The notes beneath the pieces were generated by a model that was not told the DNA's origin, searched no databases, and saw only the letters and a program-made list of their open reading frames with translations. The translations under genes and the position numbers were made by a program. 64,000 nucleotides of DNA from Psychrobacillus sp044762655 (lineage in GTDB: Bacteria; Bacillota; Bacilli; Bacillales_A; Planococcaceae), in contig NZ_JBIWER010000002.1 in NCBI RefSeq assembly GCF_044762655.1, positions 868,001-932,000 of the forward strand, in the 5' to 3' direction. This document shows positions 1 to 7,847 of this stretch, piece by piece (the stretch's first letter is position 1; every line of letters begins with the position of its first letter).

Positions 1-271
1 AAGCCGTTTCAGAATCCTGAATTGATAGTCCTCCTTTATTTTTAGCTACATATTCAGGGGGATCCTGTAAAACATTCCTTTCAGTGTTGAGCGTAATTTC
101 TTTGTTAAGAGCACTAACTTCAATGCTTTCCTTCGAGACTATGGTTTCAGGTTCTTCGTCAATTAATTTATCTGTATTTTGTTCACTTTCTTTATTCTCC
201 ATTGTTGTACTACAACCACTTAAAGTAATAAGTAAACAAAAAGTTAACAAGATCTTCAGTCGGGCTTTCAT
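1..271 (-). CDS. Partial lipoprotein, unknown function
   Basis: Gene running off the left edge; only the first 90 codons are present. The start has a basic N-terminus, a hydrophobic stretch and the lipobox LSGC with Cys at residue 20, so the product should be a membrane-anchored lipoprotein. After it comes a hydrophilic linker rich in Glu, Asn and Thr, as is common before a surface domain. GGGAGAG lies just upstream of the ATG. The functional domain is outside the window, so no role can be given. Confidence 0.7.
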   Translation of the reverse strand, partial: MKARLKILLTFCLLITLSGCSTTMENKESEQNTDKLIDEEPETIVSKESIEVSALNKEITLNTERNVLQDPPEYVAKNKGGLSIQDSETA

Positions 272-330
272 AAAAACTCTCCCATTTTTTTATGAATTAG
301 ACGAAGTATATATAATAATGTTACATATTC

Positions 331-418
331 AACTAACCTGCGACCCTGCGACGTAAGTTCAATAAGAATGCTGCTCTTAAAGGAGCCTCTTGTTCTACTA
401 AAGCACACGCTAGTTGAA
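331..418 (-). repeat. attC-like element 1, divergent G core
   Basis: First of about 65 copies. Plan of a full copy on the plus strand: left arm AACTAAMCTGCCCCGTTAGTT, a hairpin core, then right arm AACTAAAGCACCCGTTAGTT. Core types used below: T (GCTTTACT...AGTAAAGC), G (GCTACCCTTACAGGTAGCC) and L (about 75 bp ending in the hairpin AGACCATC...GATGGTCT). This copy has diverged arms and the hairpin GCTGCTC...GGAGC. Confidence 0.7.
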
Positions 419-472
419 GAATAGTCTCTAATTCTACCCGCTTCTTCAACACAAGTGTAACTGGAAAATGTT

Positions 473-721
473 TTACTTTTTATTTTTATGATTAGAATTT
501 AGTAATTCTTCCTCTATTTCTTCGTCTGACACAAATACCTCATCATTGTTTTGCCTCTTATTTTTAGGAATTAACAATAAAATGCCCAAGATTAAAACAA
601 TTACAATTAGCCAAACAGAAATAGTATGAAGCTCTTGCCCTGCTGCCATAGCAACTTGCAATATAATTGAGGCTGTCAGTAATGATAAACTAATTATTAA
701 AAGTCCAAATAACCTGTACAT
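473..721 (-). CDS. Small two-helix membrane protein, unknown
   Basis: 82 residues with two hydrophobic helices (about residues 5-26 and 34-52), then a short basic turn and a charged tail rich in Asp, Glu and Lys. This suggests an integral membrane protein with a cytosolic acidic tail. It is the only gene between elements 1 and 2, as is typical of this array. No family is recognised. The AT-rich composition matches its neighbours. Confidence 0.6.
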   Translation of the reverse strand: MYRLFGLLIISLSLLTASIILQVAMAAGQELHTISVWLIVIVLILGILLLIPKNKRQNNDEVFVSDEEIEEELLNSNHKNKK

Positions 722-786
722 AACATCCCACCTTCATAAAGTCGTTACTGATAGTTATTCTAAATAATAATTAGTTTTCCTTCTTC

Positions 787-869
787 AACTAAACTGCCCC
801 GTTAGTTCAATAAGAAAAAAGCTATCCTTACAGGCAGCCTCTTATTTAACTAAAGCACCCAAAGTGAAG
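787..869 (-). repeat. attC-like element 2, G core
   Basis: Intact left arm; hairpin GCTATCCTTACAGGCAGCC; the right arm has decayed after AAAGCACCC. Confidence 0.85.
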
Positions 870-1091
870 CTTATTCAATAATCGCGCCATTTAATTGAAT
901 ATCTAAAATATCATCTGAGTTATAGAATCAATTAAGTATTCCAGTTGAATATAAACATATTTTCTATCGATTTGAAGGTATCTTGCAAACGGAAAACGAA
1001 TGGTTGGAGCTTGCTTATCCCGATAATGTGTACGGCCTACAAATCATTTGGCTCCTTTATTGCGATTGAAACGATCGTTTTTACGTAATAG

Positions 1092-1541
1092 TCAATGCTC
1101 GTGGTCCTCCTGTTGTTCCTTCATGACGCTTAAGATTGTGAAGCTTTCAACGTTGGAATCCTGCTGACACCCTTCCAGTGTATAGGTGAATAATTGCTGT
1201 CCCTCCTCTGATACCAGCGCCGAACAGGTCATGTTCACTTTGGCGGGGCTGTCTCCCCGATCCTTATTTTTTGAAAGATCAATTTCCAAATCGAATAAAG
1301 ATCCGTCGAAAGATAAATTGTACAATGTTGGATTTCCTTCCGGCGTATAATTGGCAATCCGTACGGAAGCCACTTCTTTCGCTTCAATGTTATCCAAGAA
1401 TAGTTCAAAGCGAGGGAAATTGTAAACAGGTCCATTCATATTAATGACATCGCCGTTTTTAACCGCTGTTTCGCTATCATACGAACAAGCGGATAGCATG
1501 CATGTTCCGAGAAACAATAATAGATACAAAAGTTTTCTCAT
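1092..1541 (-). CDS. DUF4362-type lipoprotein
   Basis: Start placed at the ATG preceded by GGGAGG; an upstream in-frame ATG would add 16 residues and has no ribosome site. Signal peptide MRKLLYLLLFLG... with lipobox LSAC (Cys 19), then the pattern NGDVINMNGPVYNFPRFELF, followed by VRIANYTPEG. I associate this with the Bacillus DUF4362 lipoproteins, which are about 130-150 residues; the length fits. The function of the family is not known. A C-terminal cysteine pair (TCSA...EGCQ) could form a disulphide outside the cell. The region is more GC-rich than its neighbours and has no element directly at its 3' end, so it may be resident rather than array DNA. Confidence 0.7.
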   Translation of the reverse strand: MRKLLYLLLFLGTCMLSACSYDSETAVKNGDVINMNGPVYNFPRFELFLDNIEAKEVASVRIANYTPEGNPTLYNLSFDGSLFDLEIDLSKNKDRGDSPAKVNMTCSALVSEEGQQLFTYTLEGCQQDSNVESFTILSVMKEQQEDHEH

Positions 1542-1881
1542 ATTAATCCTCCCATGGTATCCATGATATTTCACCTTCACTGTATGCACTAAACCATCAT
1601 TCTATCCCACAGCAATCCATAAAAAACATTTCTGAAGGGGGTTTTTATGTTAACTTCCGCAAGTTTTCATAAACTGTTCACAGACAAATTTGACGTAATT
1701 CTATGTTTCTTTTAGTGCGATTGATACATCATTGTCGGCTTATTCACACCAAATTTTCTACTGCACAAATAACTTTTTTTACAAGAATATTTATAAAACA
1801 CATCTAATTTTAATCAAATTTTCATTTATATAAACTAGACTGACGTTATATTTAACATTAAACTACTAGGGAGCATCTACG

Positions 1882-2013
1882 ATGAGACCAAAATCGAATG
1901 CTAGGAAAAATACACACTTTTTATCCAACTATATTCCAAACCCAACAGAACGAAAAACAATTGTGATCTGTATAACAATAAAGCTCCCCTTTTGTTTAAC
2001 TCTACATATTTAA
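1882..2013 (+). CDS. Possible 43-residue ORF, plus strand
   Basis: ATG with AGGGAG eight bases upstream and an open frame of 43 codons. The product is basic at the N-terminus and hydrophobic near the end. Its stop lies in sequence resembling repeat C, so the end may be a fusion artefact. No homology is recognised. It could be chance. Confidence 0.22.
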   Translation: MRPKSNARKNTHFLSNYIPNPTERKTIVICITIKLPFCLTLHI

Positions 2014-2102
2014 CTTATTCAACATCAATTTTAATACTCCTAATGGAAGTTTAAGAAAAGAGTATTATTAGAAATACTATAAATGTAAAAGAAGCAACGT
2101 CT

Positions 2103-2137
2103 AAATAGAGGTTGCTCTATTTGACTAAAGCACCCGA
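2103..2137 (-). repeat. attC-like element 3, right half
   Basis: Hairpin ATAGAGGTTGCTCTAT, then ACTAAAGCACCCG; left arm missing. It lies directly downstream of the acetyltransferase gene. Confidence 0.6.
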
Positions 2138-2148
2138 GAATAAATATT

Positions 2149-2679
2149 TCATTGATGATACTCAATTAACCAGCAATCTTGATATTTCCCCTCGTGAAGC
2201 TCTCGACTTGGAAGTAATTTTACTTTGTTAAAACCACATTTCTCATAACATTTTATCGCCCTTGTATTCCGTTTTTGAGGGTCCATAACTATTCTGTCTG
2301 CACTTTTATCTTCGATTAAAAATTTAATCATAGATGTAATAAGTAATGTGCCGATTCCTTTGTTCCAATACTCTATCTCACCAATAAATTGGTCCATTCC
2401 ATAAACATTTTCGGTAAAATACCCATATTCCTTTTTCGTTTTATCATCTAATTGATAGAATTGAATATAGCCAATTTCGTTGCCATCATATTCCACAATA
2501 CATTTAACTTCTTCATCTTCAGCAGCAAAAAAAACTTCATTCACTTTTTCTAAATCAAAAGGATTATCTCTACCTTCATAGAATTCAAGAACCAAAGGGT
2601 CTGAGAGCCATTTTGCTAACAGGACATTATCTTCTTTTTCTAATTTTCGCACTTTTAATTTCCCATTATGAAACAACAT
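2149..2679 (-). CDS. GNAT N-acetyltransferase, AAC(6')/RimJ-like
   Basis: Transfers an acetyl group from acetyl-CoA to an amine; the substrate is unknown. The sequence shows the GNAT fold: an N-terminal LSDPLVLEFYEGRDNPFDL block typical of Bacillus proteins annotated as AAC(6')-like, the acetyl-CoA loop NKGIGT (about residue 115) and a C-terminal NTRAIKCYEKCGF motif. I place the start at the ATG with GGGAGGGAGA before it, giving 176 residues; an in-frame start six codons upstream overlaps that ribosome site. It is a single-gene unit of the array. Resistance, protein modification or small-amine detoxification are all possible. Confidence 0.85.
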   Translation of the reverse strand: MLFHNGKLKVRKLEKEDNVLLAKWLSDPLVLEFYEGRDNPFDLEKVNEVFFAAEDEEVKCIVEYDGNEIGYIQFYQLDDKTKKEYGYFTENVYGMDQFIGEIEYWNKGIGTLLITSMIKFLIEDKSADRIVMDPQKRNTRAIKCYEKCGFNKVKLLPSRELHEGKYQDCWLIEYHQ

Positions 2680-2755
2680 AATAATTCTCCCTCCCATTAT
2701 AAAAAGTTGTTTATATAATTCGTTTCATTAATTCATAATTCCTAATGAGTTGTTT

Positions 2756-2887
2756 AACTAGCCTTCCACTTTAAGTTCAACAAGAAAAAGGCTTTACTCC
2801 TAATTGCATCTTTAGTTCAAAAAGAAAAAGGACTTTACCCCTTCTTGAAGTAAAGCACCCGTGCACCCGTTAGTTCAATAAGAAAAA
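2756..2887 (-). repeat. attC-like element 4, composite
   Basis: Three element pieces joined: a left arm with a truncated T core, a second arm with a full T core and right arm (GCACCCGTG), then GCACCCGTTAGTTCAATAAG. The last piece joins a right arm directly to left-arm sequence at GTTAGTT. The pieces run into the 3' end of the next gene. Confidence 0.8.
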
Positions 2888-3269
2888 ATTTTTCTTTTGG
2901 TCGGATACGTCTCATGACTTCATCCACCGTCCAAAAGAAAAATGAAGTCATAATTCCAGCGATAAAATTTAGTTCCCCTTCTCCTACCCAATAGTTATTA
3001 AAGTTTGAAAAGAAATCACTTGATTCAAAGATTATGCCATAGACAAATGCAAAAGACATACCAAAAAACAAATGAATTAGTAGCGCTAAAGTCATTCTTT
3101 TAATTCCTCTGAATCGTTTGGTTAAATAATCAGATAAAAAAGTTACAGGAACACCGTAAATTAATATAATCGGTGAAAATAGTAGGCTATAAATCCCAAT
3201 CATAGGTATCAATTCAAATGGTCTTTCCCATTCACCAAAAATAAAAACTAAGATGAAAGTAATCGACAA
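2835..3269 (-). CDS. Membrane protein with element-encoded C-terminus
   Basis: About 144 residues with four predicted transmembrane helices and the soluble motif TVDEVMRRIRPKEK near the end. The last 18 or so residues (FFLIELTGARVLYFKKG) are translated from element 4, so the original C-terminus was probably replaced by recombination. The start is uncertain: the codon at 3267-3269 is TTG, while the best ribosome site (GGGAGG) lies about 27 bases further upstream, where only ATA/ATT codons follow in frame. A shortened copy of the same gene lies at 24407-24520. Function unknown. Confidence 0.6.
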   Translation of the reverse strand: MSITFILVFIFGEWERPFELIPMIGIYSLLFSPIILIYGVPVTFLSDYLTKRFRGIKRMTLALLIHLFFGMSFAFVYGIIFESSDFFSNFNNYWVGEGELNFIAGIMTSFFFWTVDEVMRRIRPKEKFFLIELTGARVLYFKKG

Positions 3270-3344
3270 AATTGTTGCAAAGAAAAAAGTTATAGCCTCC
3301 CTTTAATCAACCATTCTCCCCCTTTTAGTACAATAACTTTGTTA

Positions 3345-3410
3345 TCCTAACCTGCTGTATTACTTCAGTAAAAAGGCTTTACTCCTTCTTGAAGTAAAGC
3401 ACCCGTTAGT
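3345..3410 (-). repeat. attC-like element 5, T core
   Basis: Left arm worn (CCTAACCTGCTGTATTACTTCAG); T core and right arm intact. Confidence 0.85.
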
Positions 3411-3417
3411 GATGTAA

Positions 3418-3690
3418 TTACTGATTATTAGGGTTCAATATAGATGTATTTTTCTTCCATTCTCCGCCACCAATTTGTTCCCAGTAATCGCCCGTTTGTT
3501 TATCAAAAATTCTAAAATAGTCAGTAGCTATCATAATATGTTCGTAACGGTTTTCGTTTTGTACTTTCTCATTTTGACTTTCAACAGACTCATTATTATT
3601 AGTCTTCAAAGCCTCAGAAATGAACCAAGAACTAATAACAATACTTACACCTAAAAAGATAATCGAAAATGCCTGTAAATTCTTATTCAT
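3418..3690 (-). CDS. Small membrane-anchored protein, unknown
   Basis: 90 residues. One N-terminal hydrophobic helix (about residues 7-25) acts as signal anchor, then an Asn/Glu-rich linker, then a short domain containing IATDYFRIFDKQTGDYWEQI. The pattern of a displayed Trp/Tyr-rich segment is seen in small Bacillus hypothetical proteins, but I cannot name a family. Its stop is eight bases from element 5 and GGGGCGG precedes the start. It is a typical one-gene unit. Confidence 0.6.
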   Translation of the reverse strand: MNKNLQAFSIIFLGVSIVISSWFISEALKTNNNESVESQNEKVQNENRYEHIMIATDYFRIFDKQTGDYWEQIGGGEWKKNTSILNPNNQ

Positions 3691-3752
3691 TCAACTTTCC
3701 GCCCCTTAGTTTTACCTTCTATATTTTACCATAAATATCCAATGTCTTATTA

Positions 3753-3821
3753 AACTAACCTGCCCCTTTAGTTCAATAAGAAATAAGTGCCACCCCTTCT
3801 TGAAGTAAAGCACCCGTTAGT
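3753..3821 (-). repeat. attC-like element 6, T-like core
   Basis: Both arms present; the core is shortened to GTGCCACCCCTTCTTGAAGTAAAG. Confidence 0.85.
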
Positions 3822-3887
3822 AGAAAATAGTCTGAATTACCTTCAAAGATTTTTCTGTTTTTAAGTTAAATACAAACAAAAAGTGTA

Positions 3888-4778
3888 TTATTTATATTTT
3901 TCGTTCAGATAATTAATTTGTTCAACAGCTTCATCTACATGATTTACATCAAAAATTCGGATATTTGTATTAAGTTCTTTTTGAAAAGTCTCTGCTTCTT
4001 TGCTATTTTCACTTGGGATGATCATGAAATGAAAACCTGATTTTTCTGCGATTTGTATTTTTTCCTTGATGCCGCCCACAGCTGTTACTTCTCCTTTTCC
4101 ATTTATGGCTCCAGTAACAGCAATTGGTAAGTGATTTTGAAAGGTTCCATTTATCATCAATTCAGTTAGTAATAAGGCAAGCCCTGCACTATTTCCTATC
4201 GCTTGATCGTGATTAAAGTAATCGGTAAGTCTTTGCTCTTCTTTCCCGAAATATTCTCTTAAATCCTCTCTCATCATCTCTTTTGGCGATTTTAGCCCCA
4301 ACCAACTTAGCAGAGTCCTATTCTTATTTTGATAACTCATTGGATTGGTTAATCCGATAATAGTTAAAACATCTTTATGCTCTTTGGTTAATTGCTCCTG
4401 AACCGCCTTTTTACTTTCCATATTATTTAATGTTTCAATTTCAATACTGATAATAAAAATTCCTGAGCGTTCTACTGTCTCCCTAGGTTCAAAGTAAATG
4501 TCTGCTATATGTGTTTGTGAAGCGAACCCTATAAGAGGCAGCTCATAGCAAAATAACAGCAAAAGGATGGATAGCGAGATAGTCATTTTTCGTTTTATCC
4601 TATGTTTCTTTCGGAATACCACGATAGAGAATGACAATATCAGCAAGCTAATCAGCAAGATAGCTAAATATGAAATTTCATCAATAACATCTTGAAGATA
4701 TAAGAAAAGAAATAGAAGGTAAAAAAGCAGTGTTAAAGAGAAATGTAAGCTAGTAGAAAAACGTTTTGCATTTTGCAT
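3888..4778 (-). CDS. Membrane-anchored Lon-type (S16) peptidase
   Basis: 296 residues. Three hydrophobic helices in the first 100 residues anchor it in the membrane; the C-terminal half is a Lon proteolytic domain. The nucleophile motif GNSAGLALLL (about residue 195) carries Ser, and AVGGIKEKIQIAEKSG (about 235) supplies the Lys of the Ser-Lys dyad. No AAA+ ATPase and no PDZ domain is present, unlike Lon or YlbL. It probably cleaves membrane or secreted substrates without ATP. No full element touches its 3' end, so it may belong to a longer unit. Confidence 0.8.
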   Translation of the reverse strand: MQNAKRFSTSLHFSLTLLFYLLFLFLYLQDVIDEISYLAILLISLLILSFSIVVFRKKHRIKRKMTISLSILLLLFCYELPLIGFASQTHIADIYFEPRETVERSGIFIISIEIETLNNMESKKAVQEQLTKEHKDVLTIIGLTNPMSYQNKNRTLLSWLGLKSPKEMMREDLREYFGKEEQRLTDYFNHDQAIGNSAGLALLLTELMINGTFQNHLPIAVTGAINGKGEVTAVGGIKEKIQIAEKSGFHFMIIPSENSKEAETFQKELNTNIRIFDVNHVDEAVEQINYLNEKYK

Positions 4779-4961
4779 GTTTATCAGCCCTCTCTTAAAT
4801 TGGGTAACTGGGAAGTATTTCTAAGCAATTATTCTTAATGTAGTTTACGTTCTAAATGAAAAAGAGGTTTCAAGTTATTTACCTTTAACAATTCTATCAA
4901 TGTCTCAATATAAATCAGTAGTGAAAAAAGGCACTGTAAAGTTTAGATTTTAGGTAGTAAA

Positions 4962-4989
4962 AAGGCTCAGTTCATCTGAACTAAGCCTT
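4962..4989 (-). terminator. Intrinsic terminator
   Basis: Hairpin AAGGCTNAGTTCA/TGAACTNAGCCTT, followed on the minus strand by TTTTTAC. It would end the transcript of the small membrane protein gene at 5088-5285. Confidence 0.7.
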
Positions 4990-5009
4990 ATCTTTTATTT
5001 TCCTTCTTC

Positions 5010-5079
5010 AACTAAACTGCTGCTTGATCATAAGAAAAAAGCTTTACTCCTTCTTGAAGTAAAGCACCCGTTAGTTGAA
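5010..5079 (-). repeat. attC-like element 7, T core
   Basis: Left arm has lost its second half-core (TGCTTGATCATAAG); T core and right arm intact. Confidence 0.85.
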
Positions 5080-5087
5080 GAGCGACT

Positions 5088-5285
5088 TTAATCGCTGTTA
5101 TCTAAATCATCATTTAGAAAAGATTTTTTGTCTTCTTCAGTTCCATTCTTTTTTTCAAGAAATTGCCCAATTATTGAACTGTTAATACCATTTTTGACTG
5201 CTGCTTCTATAACCCCATAAAGAGCTAATAATCCACCAATGGATACTACAACAAATATTACAATAAGCATATTAAGATTATCCAT
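5088..5285 (-). CDS. Single-helix small protein, unknown
   Basis: 65 residues: one N-terminal membrane helix (about residues 4-26) and a charged tail (EKKNGTEEDKKSFLNDDLDNSD). AGGGGTG precedes the ATG. The stop is followed at once by element 7 and then by an intrinsic terminator, so it is transcribed as a short monocistronic unit. No known family. Confidence 0.6.
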   Translation of the reverse strand: MDNLNMLIVIFVVVSIGGLLALYGVIEAAVKNGINSSIIGQFLEKKNGTEEDKKSFLNDDLDNSD

Positions 5286-5317
5286 AAAATCACCCCTAAA
5301 ATTCTAATATTTAATTG

Positions 5318-5400
5318 AACTAACCTGCACGGTTAGTTTAACAAGAAAAAGCTGCCCTTACAGGCAGCCACTTGTTTAGCTAAGGCACCCGTTAGTTTAA
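5318..5400 (-). repeat. attC-like element 8, G core
   Basis: G core GCTGCCCTTACAGGCAGCC. After the right arm it continues as TTTAAGTAC...TTCACAAAC, the opening of an L core, so this is a chimeric junction. Confidence 0.85.
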
Positions 5401-5420
5401 GTACATTTTTTCACAAACTA

Positions 5421-6320
5421 TTAAGTTTCTAATAAAACATCGAATTCTTTAACACAGACGGCATTTCCAGTAATCTCTATATCATAATTCTCTTCATTCT
5501 TAGAAACTTGTACCATGACCCGACCATCTTTTTTAATTTCGTGACCTTGTTCAACTATTAGATTTAACGGTTCTTTAAAATTGTTATTTATGTATTTAGC
5601 ATAAAATGCACCCATTACCCCTGAAGCTGTACCTGTAACTGCGTCTTCAATAGTACCTGAATATGGTGAAGAGAAGTGTCGAGCATGCATATCTGCATTA
5701 GAATCATAGGTATCCAAACAGAAAGGATGAATAGATGATTCAGGCATTTCCTTTAAAATTTCAGGAAACTGCTTATTATTTGGTTCCATTTTTTTAAAAG
5801 CACCCAGTTGTTTTATCGGTATTATAAGCGTCCAAATACCTGTACTTCCATAGAGTATCGGTAAACCAGCATGTAGGTCTGATTCTTTTAGTCCTATTGA
5901 TTTGGCTAAATCTTCTTTTGAACCTTTAAATTCCTTGAATTGAGGAGAAGCCTGTTTCATTGTTATAAATATTTCACTATCAACTGAAGTATTAATTTTA
6001 ATCGGTAGAATGCCAGCGTTTGTTTCAATTGTTAACTTTGTTTTATCTCCCAATAATCCTTTACTTTTTAAAGCATAAACAGTTGACATTGTTGCATGCC
6101 CACATAAATTCATTTCATGCCCTGGTGTAAAAAATCGTATTCTAAGGTCAGCTACATCCGATTTAACTGGAAAAGCAGTCTCATTAAAGCCTACTCTGAA
6201 AGCAATTTCTTGCATTTCTGCATCAGTCAATTCATCACCATTTAACACTACTCCCGCAGGATTTCCCTGATTAGGTTCTTTACTAAACGCATCATAATGA
6301 TAAACCTTTATCGACTTCAC
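5421..6320 (-). CDS. PhzF-family isomerase/epimerase
   Basis: 299 residues, the usual length of PhzF proteins, which have two diaminopimelate-epimerase-like halves. Visible family motifs: N-terminal YHYDAFSKEPNQGNPAGVV; GFNETAF with the catalytic Glu; RFFTPGHEMNLCGHAT; and C-terminal DAVTGTASGVMGAF. Members isomerise small metabolites; the substrate here is unknown and no phenazine genes are nearby. It stands alone between two elements. Element 8, downstream, lies about 20 bp from the stop. Confidence 0.9.
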   Translation of the reverse strand: MKSIKVYHYDAFSKEPNQGNPAGVVLNGDELTDAEMQEIAFRVGFNETAFPVKSDVADLRIRFFTPGHEMNLCGHATMSTVYALKSKGLLGDKTKLTIETNAGILPIKINTSVDSEIFITMKQASPQFKEFKGSKEDLAKSIGLKESDLHAGLPILYGSTGIWTLIIPIKQLGAFKKMEPNNKQFPEILKEMPESSIHPFCLDTYDSNADMHARHFSSPYSGTIEDAVTGTASGVMGAFYAKYINNNFKEPLNLIVEQGHEIKKDGRVMVQVSKNEENYDIEITGNAVCVKEFDVLLET

Positions 6321-6388
6321 AACTCATACCTCCAATTGGATATTTTAGAACTCCTTACATTTTACCATTCATTACTAATTTCTTGTTC

Positions 6389-6456
6389 AACTAAACTGCT
6401 TCATTAGTTCAATAAAAGGCATTACTCCTTCTTGAAGTAAAGCACCCGTAAGTGAA
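6389..6456 (-). repeat. attC-like element 9, T core
   Basis: Left arm with CTTCATTAGTT; T core slightly shortened (CATTACTCCTTCTTGAAGTAA); right arm CACCCGTAAGTGAA. Followed by a copy of repeat E (6465-6497). Confidence 0.85.
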
Positions 6457-6464
6457 ATAAGAAA

Positions 6465-6497
6465 TGGGACGCGTATTCCACAATCGCACTCTTTAAT
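6465..6497 (-). repeat. Repeat E copy (GCGAC...ATCGCGCCCTTT type)
   Basis: GGACGCGTATTCCACAATCG, then CACTCTTTAATTGA. Related copies follow right arms at 878-900, 24612-24640, 33711-33748 and, weakly, near 38590. Confidence 0.5.
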
Positions 6498-6549
6498 TGA
6501 GTAACTTAATAAGTCTTAACCCAAAAATCACTTAATTCTTCTTTGCTAT

Positions 6550-6614
6550 CGCCCCTGTCAGTTCAAGAACTTCAACTAAAAAAAGGGCATTAATCCGTCT
6601 TGGATCAACGCCCC
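6550..6614 (-). repeat. attC-like element 10, degenerate
   Basis: Traces of a left arm (GCCCCTGTCAGTTCAAG) and a hairpin GGGCATTAATCCGTC...GATCAACGCCC. Confidence 0.4.
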
Positions 6615-6754
6615 AAATCTGAGTTTTTATTTCTAAAGTAATCACGAGAACCTTCTCTTATTCTATTAGGTAATACTTGTTCAAGTTCCACATTTAACCA
6701 TGCAAATGTCTTATTATTTATAAATCCCCGCATTTGTTGTTCCGCCTCAAGCAT
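6605..6754 (-). pseudogene. Gene remnant or 49-residue ORF
   Basis: Open frame of 49 codons, MLEAEQQMRGFINNKTFAW..., ending in the degenerate element. There is no ribosome site, and related sequence seems to continue upstream in another frame, so I read it as the 3' part of a lost gene. Family not recognised. Confidence 0.35.
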
Positions 6755-6866
6755 TACTAAATTAATTGTACAAGTGGGATTACTGGTTTAGGTGCCTAAA
6801 CCCCATAACTAGCCCTGAAATTCCAAAGAATGTACGAATAATTATTTAAATTCCACCTTCTTTTGA

Positions 6867-6936
6867 ATAACCAACAGCGTTAATTCAATAATAAAAAACT
6901 TCATTCCTTCTTAAAGTAAGGCACCAATTAGTTTAA
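6867..6936 (-). repeat. attC-like element 11, worn T core
   Basis: ATAACCAACAGCGTTAATTC left arm, CATTCCTTCTTAAAGTAAGG core, GCACCAATTAGTTTAAG right arm. Confidence 0.7.
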
Positions 6937-6964
6937 GTGAAATTAAGCACATAGTGTTGTCATA

Positions 6965-7714
6965 CTATAATGGAAAGTAATGATTTATGATTTTCATAAG
7001 TCGTTCTGAATTCTCCGATGAGACACTTTCAGATAATCTTGCTCCAGCAATGATTGGAGCCCATTGAAAAACTTCAGACCTTAAAAGTCCACTCCTTTCA
7101 CAATAAAGTCGCAAATACATATCAGCTAATTCAGACGAAAATTGGGAGTATAAAAGATAGGTCCGATATATATCAGCACGAATATCTCCTGCACTCGAAT
7201 CAACCCAATCGATAACTACCACTCGGTTATCTGTCATAATCAAATTAAATAAATGAAAGTCACCATGACAGAGCCTATTCTCGTATGTAAATGATTCCAA
7301 TCTCTTTAACAAATAAGATTTTTGTCTTTTATCTAATTTATTCACAGTCTCAATTTGACGGTATAATTTATCATACATTGGTTCGATTGCATCTGGAATT
7401 TTACTATGAATTTCAAATTGCATATCGACTGAAACATTCAAGTAATATTCTGCTTGTTCTTTATCTTTCAACATTAAATCTCCTAATGTTTCTCCCTTAA
7501 CATACTCCATTATGATTGCTTGTTCTCCGTTTATCTTGGTAACCTCTAAAATCTTTGGTACAGAAAGTCCACATGAATAGGCAAATTTTTGTTTTTTTGC
7601 TTCATTTATGGATTCCGTATCTGGCAAAAAATCATTATAGACTTTTACTATTTTGTTATCGGATAGATAAATTTTTGCAGTATTTCCTGTTGCTATTGGA
7701 TTACCTAAAATCAT
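6965..7714 (-). CDS. APH-family phosphotransferase
   Basis: 249 residues with the aminoglycoside-phosphotransferase/choline-kinase fold. The N-lobe has GNTAKIYLSDNKIVKVYND, with the ATP-binding Lys; the catalytic motif CHGDFHLFNLI lies near residue 150 and the metal-binding VIDWVDS about 15 residues later. The protein phosphorylates a small hydroxylated substrate. Close Bacillus relatives are usually annotated only as phosphotransferases, so aminoglycoside resistance cannot be assumed. GGGAGAG precedes the ATG; element 11 follows the stop. Confidence 0.85.
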   Translation of the reverse strand: MILGNPIATGNTAKIYLSDNKIVKVYNDFLPDTESINEAKKQKFAYSCGLSVPKILEVTKINGEQAIIMEYVKGETLGDLMLKDKEQAEYYLNVSVDMQFEIHSKIPDAIEPMYDKLYRQIETVNKLDKRQKSYLLKRLESFTYENRLCHGDFHLFNLIMTDNRVVVIDWVDSSAGDIRADIYRTYLLYSQFSSELADMYLRLYCERSGLLRSEVFQWAPIIAGARLSESVSSENSERLMKIINHYFPL

Positions 7715-7737
7715 TGGGTTCTCTCCCTACATTTAAA

Positions 7738-7808
7738 ATTAACCTGCTGCTTTAGTTCAACAAGAAAAAAGGCTTTACCCCTTCTTGAAGTAAAGCACCC
7801 GTTAGGGG
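7738..7808 (-). repeat. attC-like element 12, T core
   Basis: Left arm ATTAACCTGCTGCTTTAGTT, T core GGCTTTACCCCTTC..., right arm ending GTTAGGGGAA instead of GTTAGTTGAA. Confidence 0.9.
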
Positions 7809-7847
7809 AAAAGTGGTTGTCATTAACAATCACTTTCACAAAATATA

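Larger units (their letters stand above)
1542..2148. other. Intergenic stretch, AT-rich
   Basis: Apart from the weak small ORF at 1882-2013 and the half-element at 2103-2137, I see no gene. Positions 2000-2025 resemble the promoter-like repeat found upstream of several array genes (repeat C). Confidence 0.5.
6498..6964. other. Decayed array DNA
   Basis: Holds a degenerate element (6550-6614), a short gene remnant (6605-6754) and a worn T-core element (6867-6936). Otherwise nothing recognisable. Confidence 0.5.

Noticed and set aside
6965..7714. Aminoglycoside resistance by the APH-type genes
   Set aside because: Motifs prove only the fold; chromosomal relatives have many substrates, so no resistance call is made.
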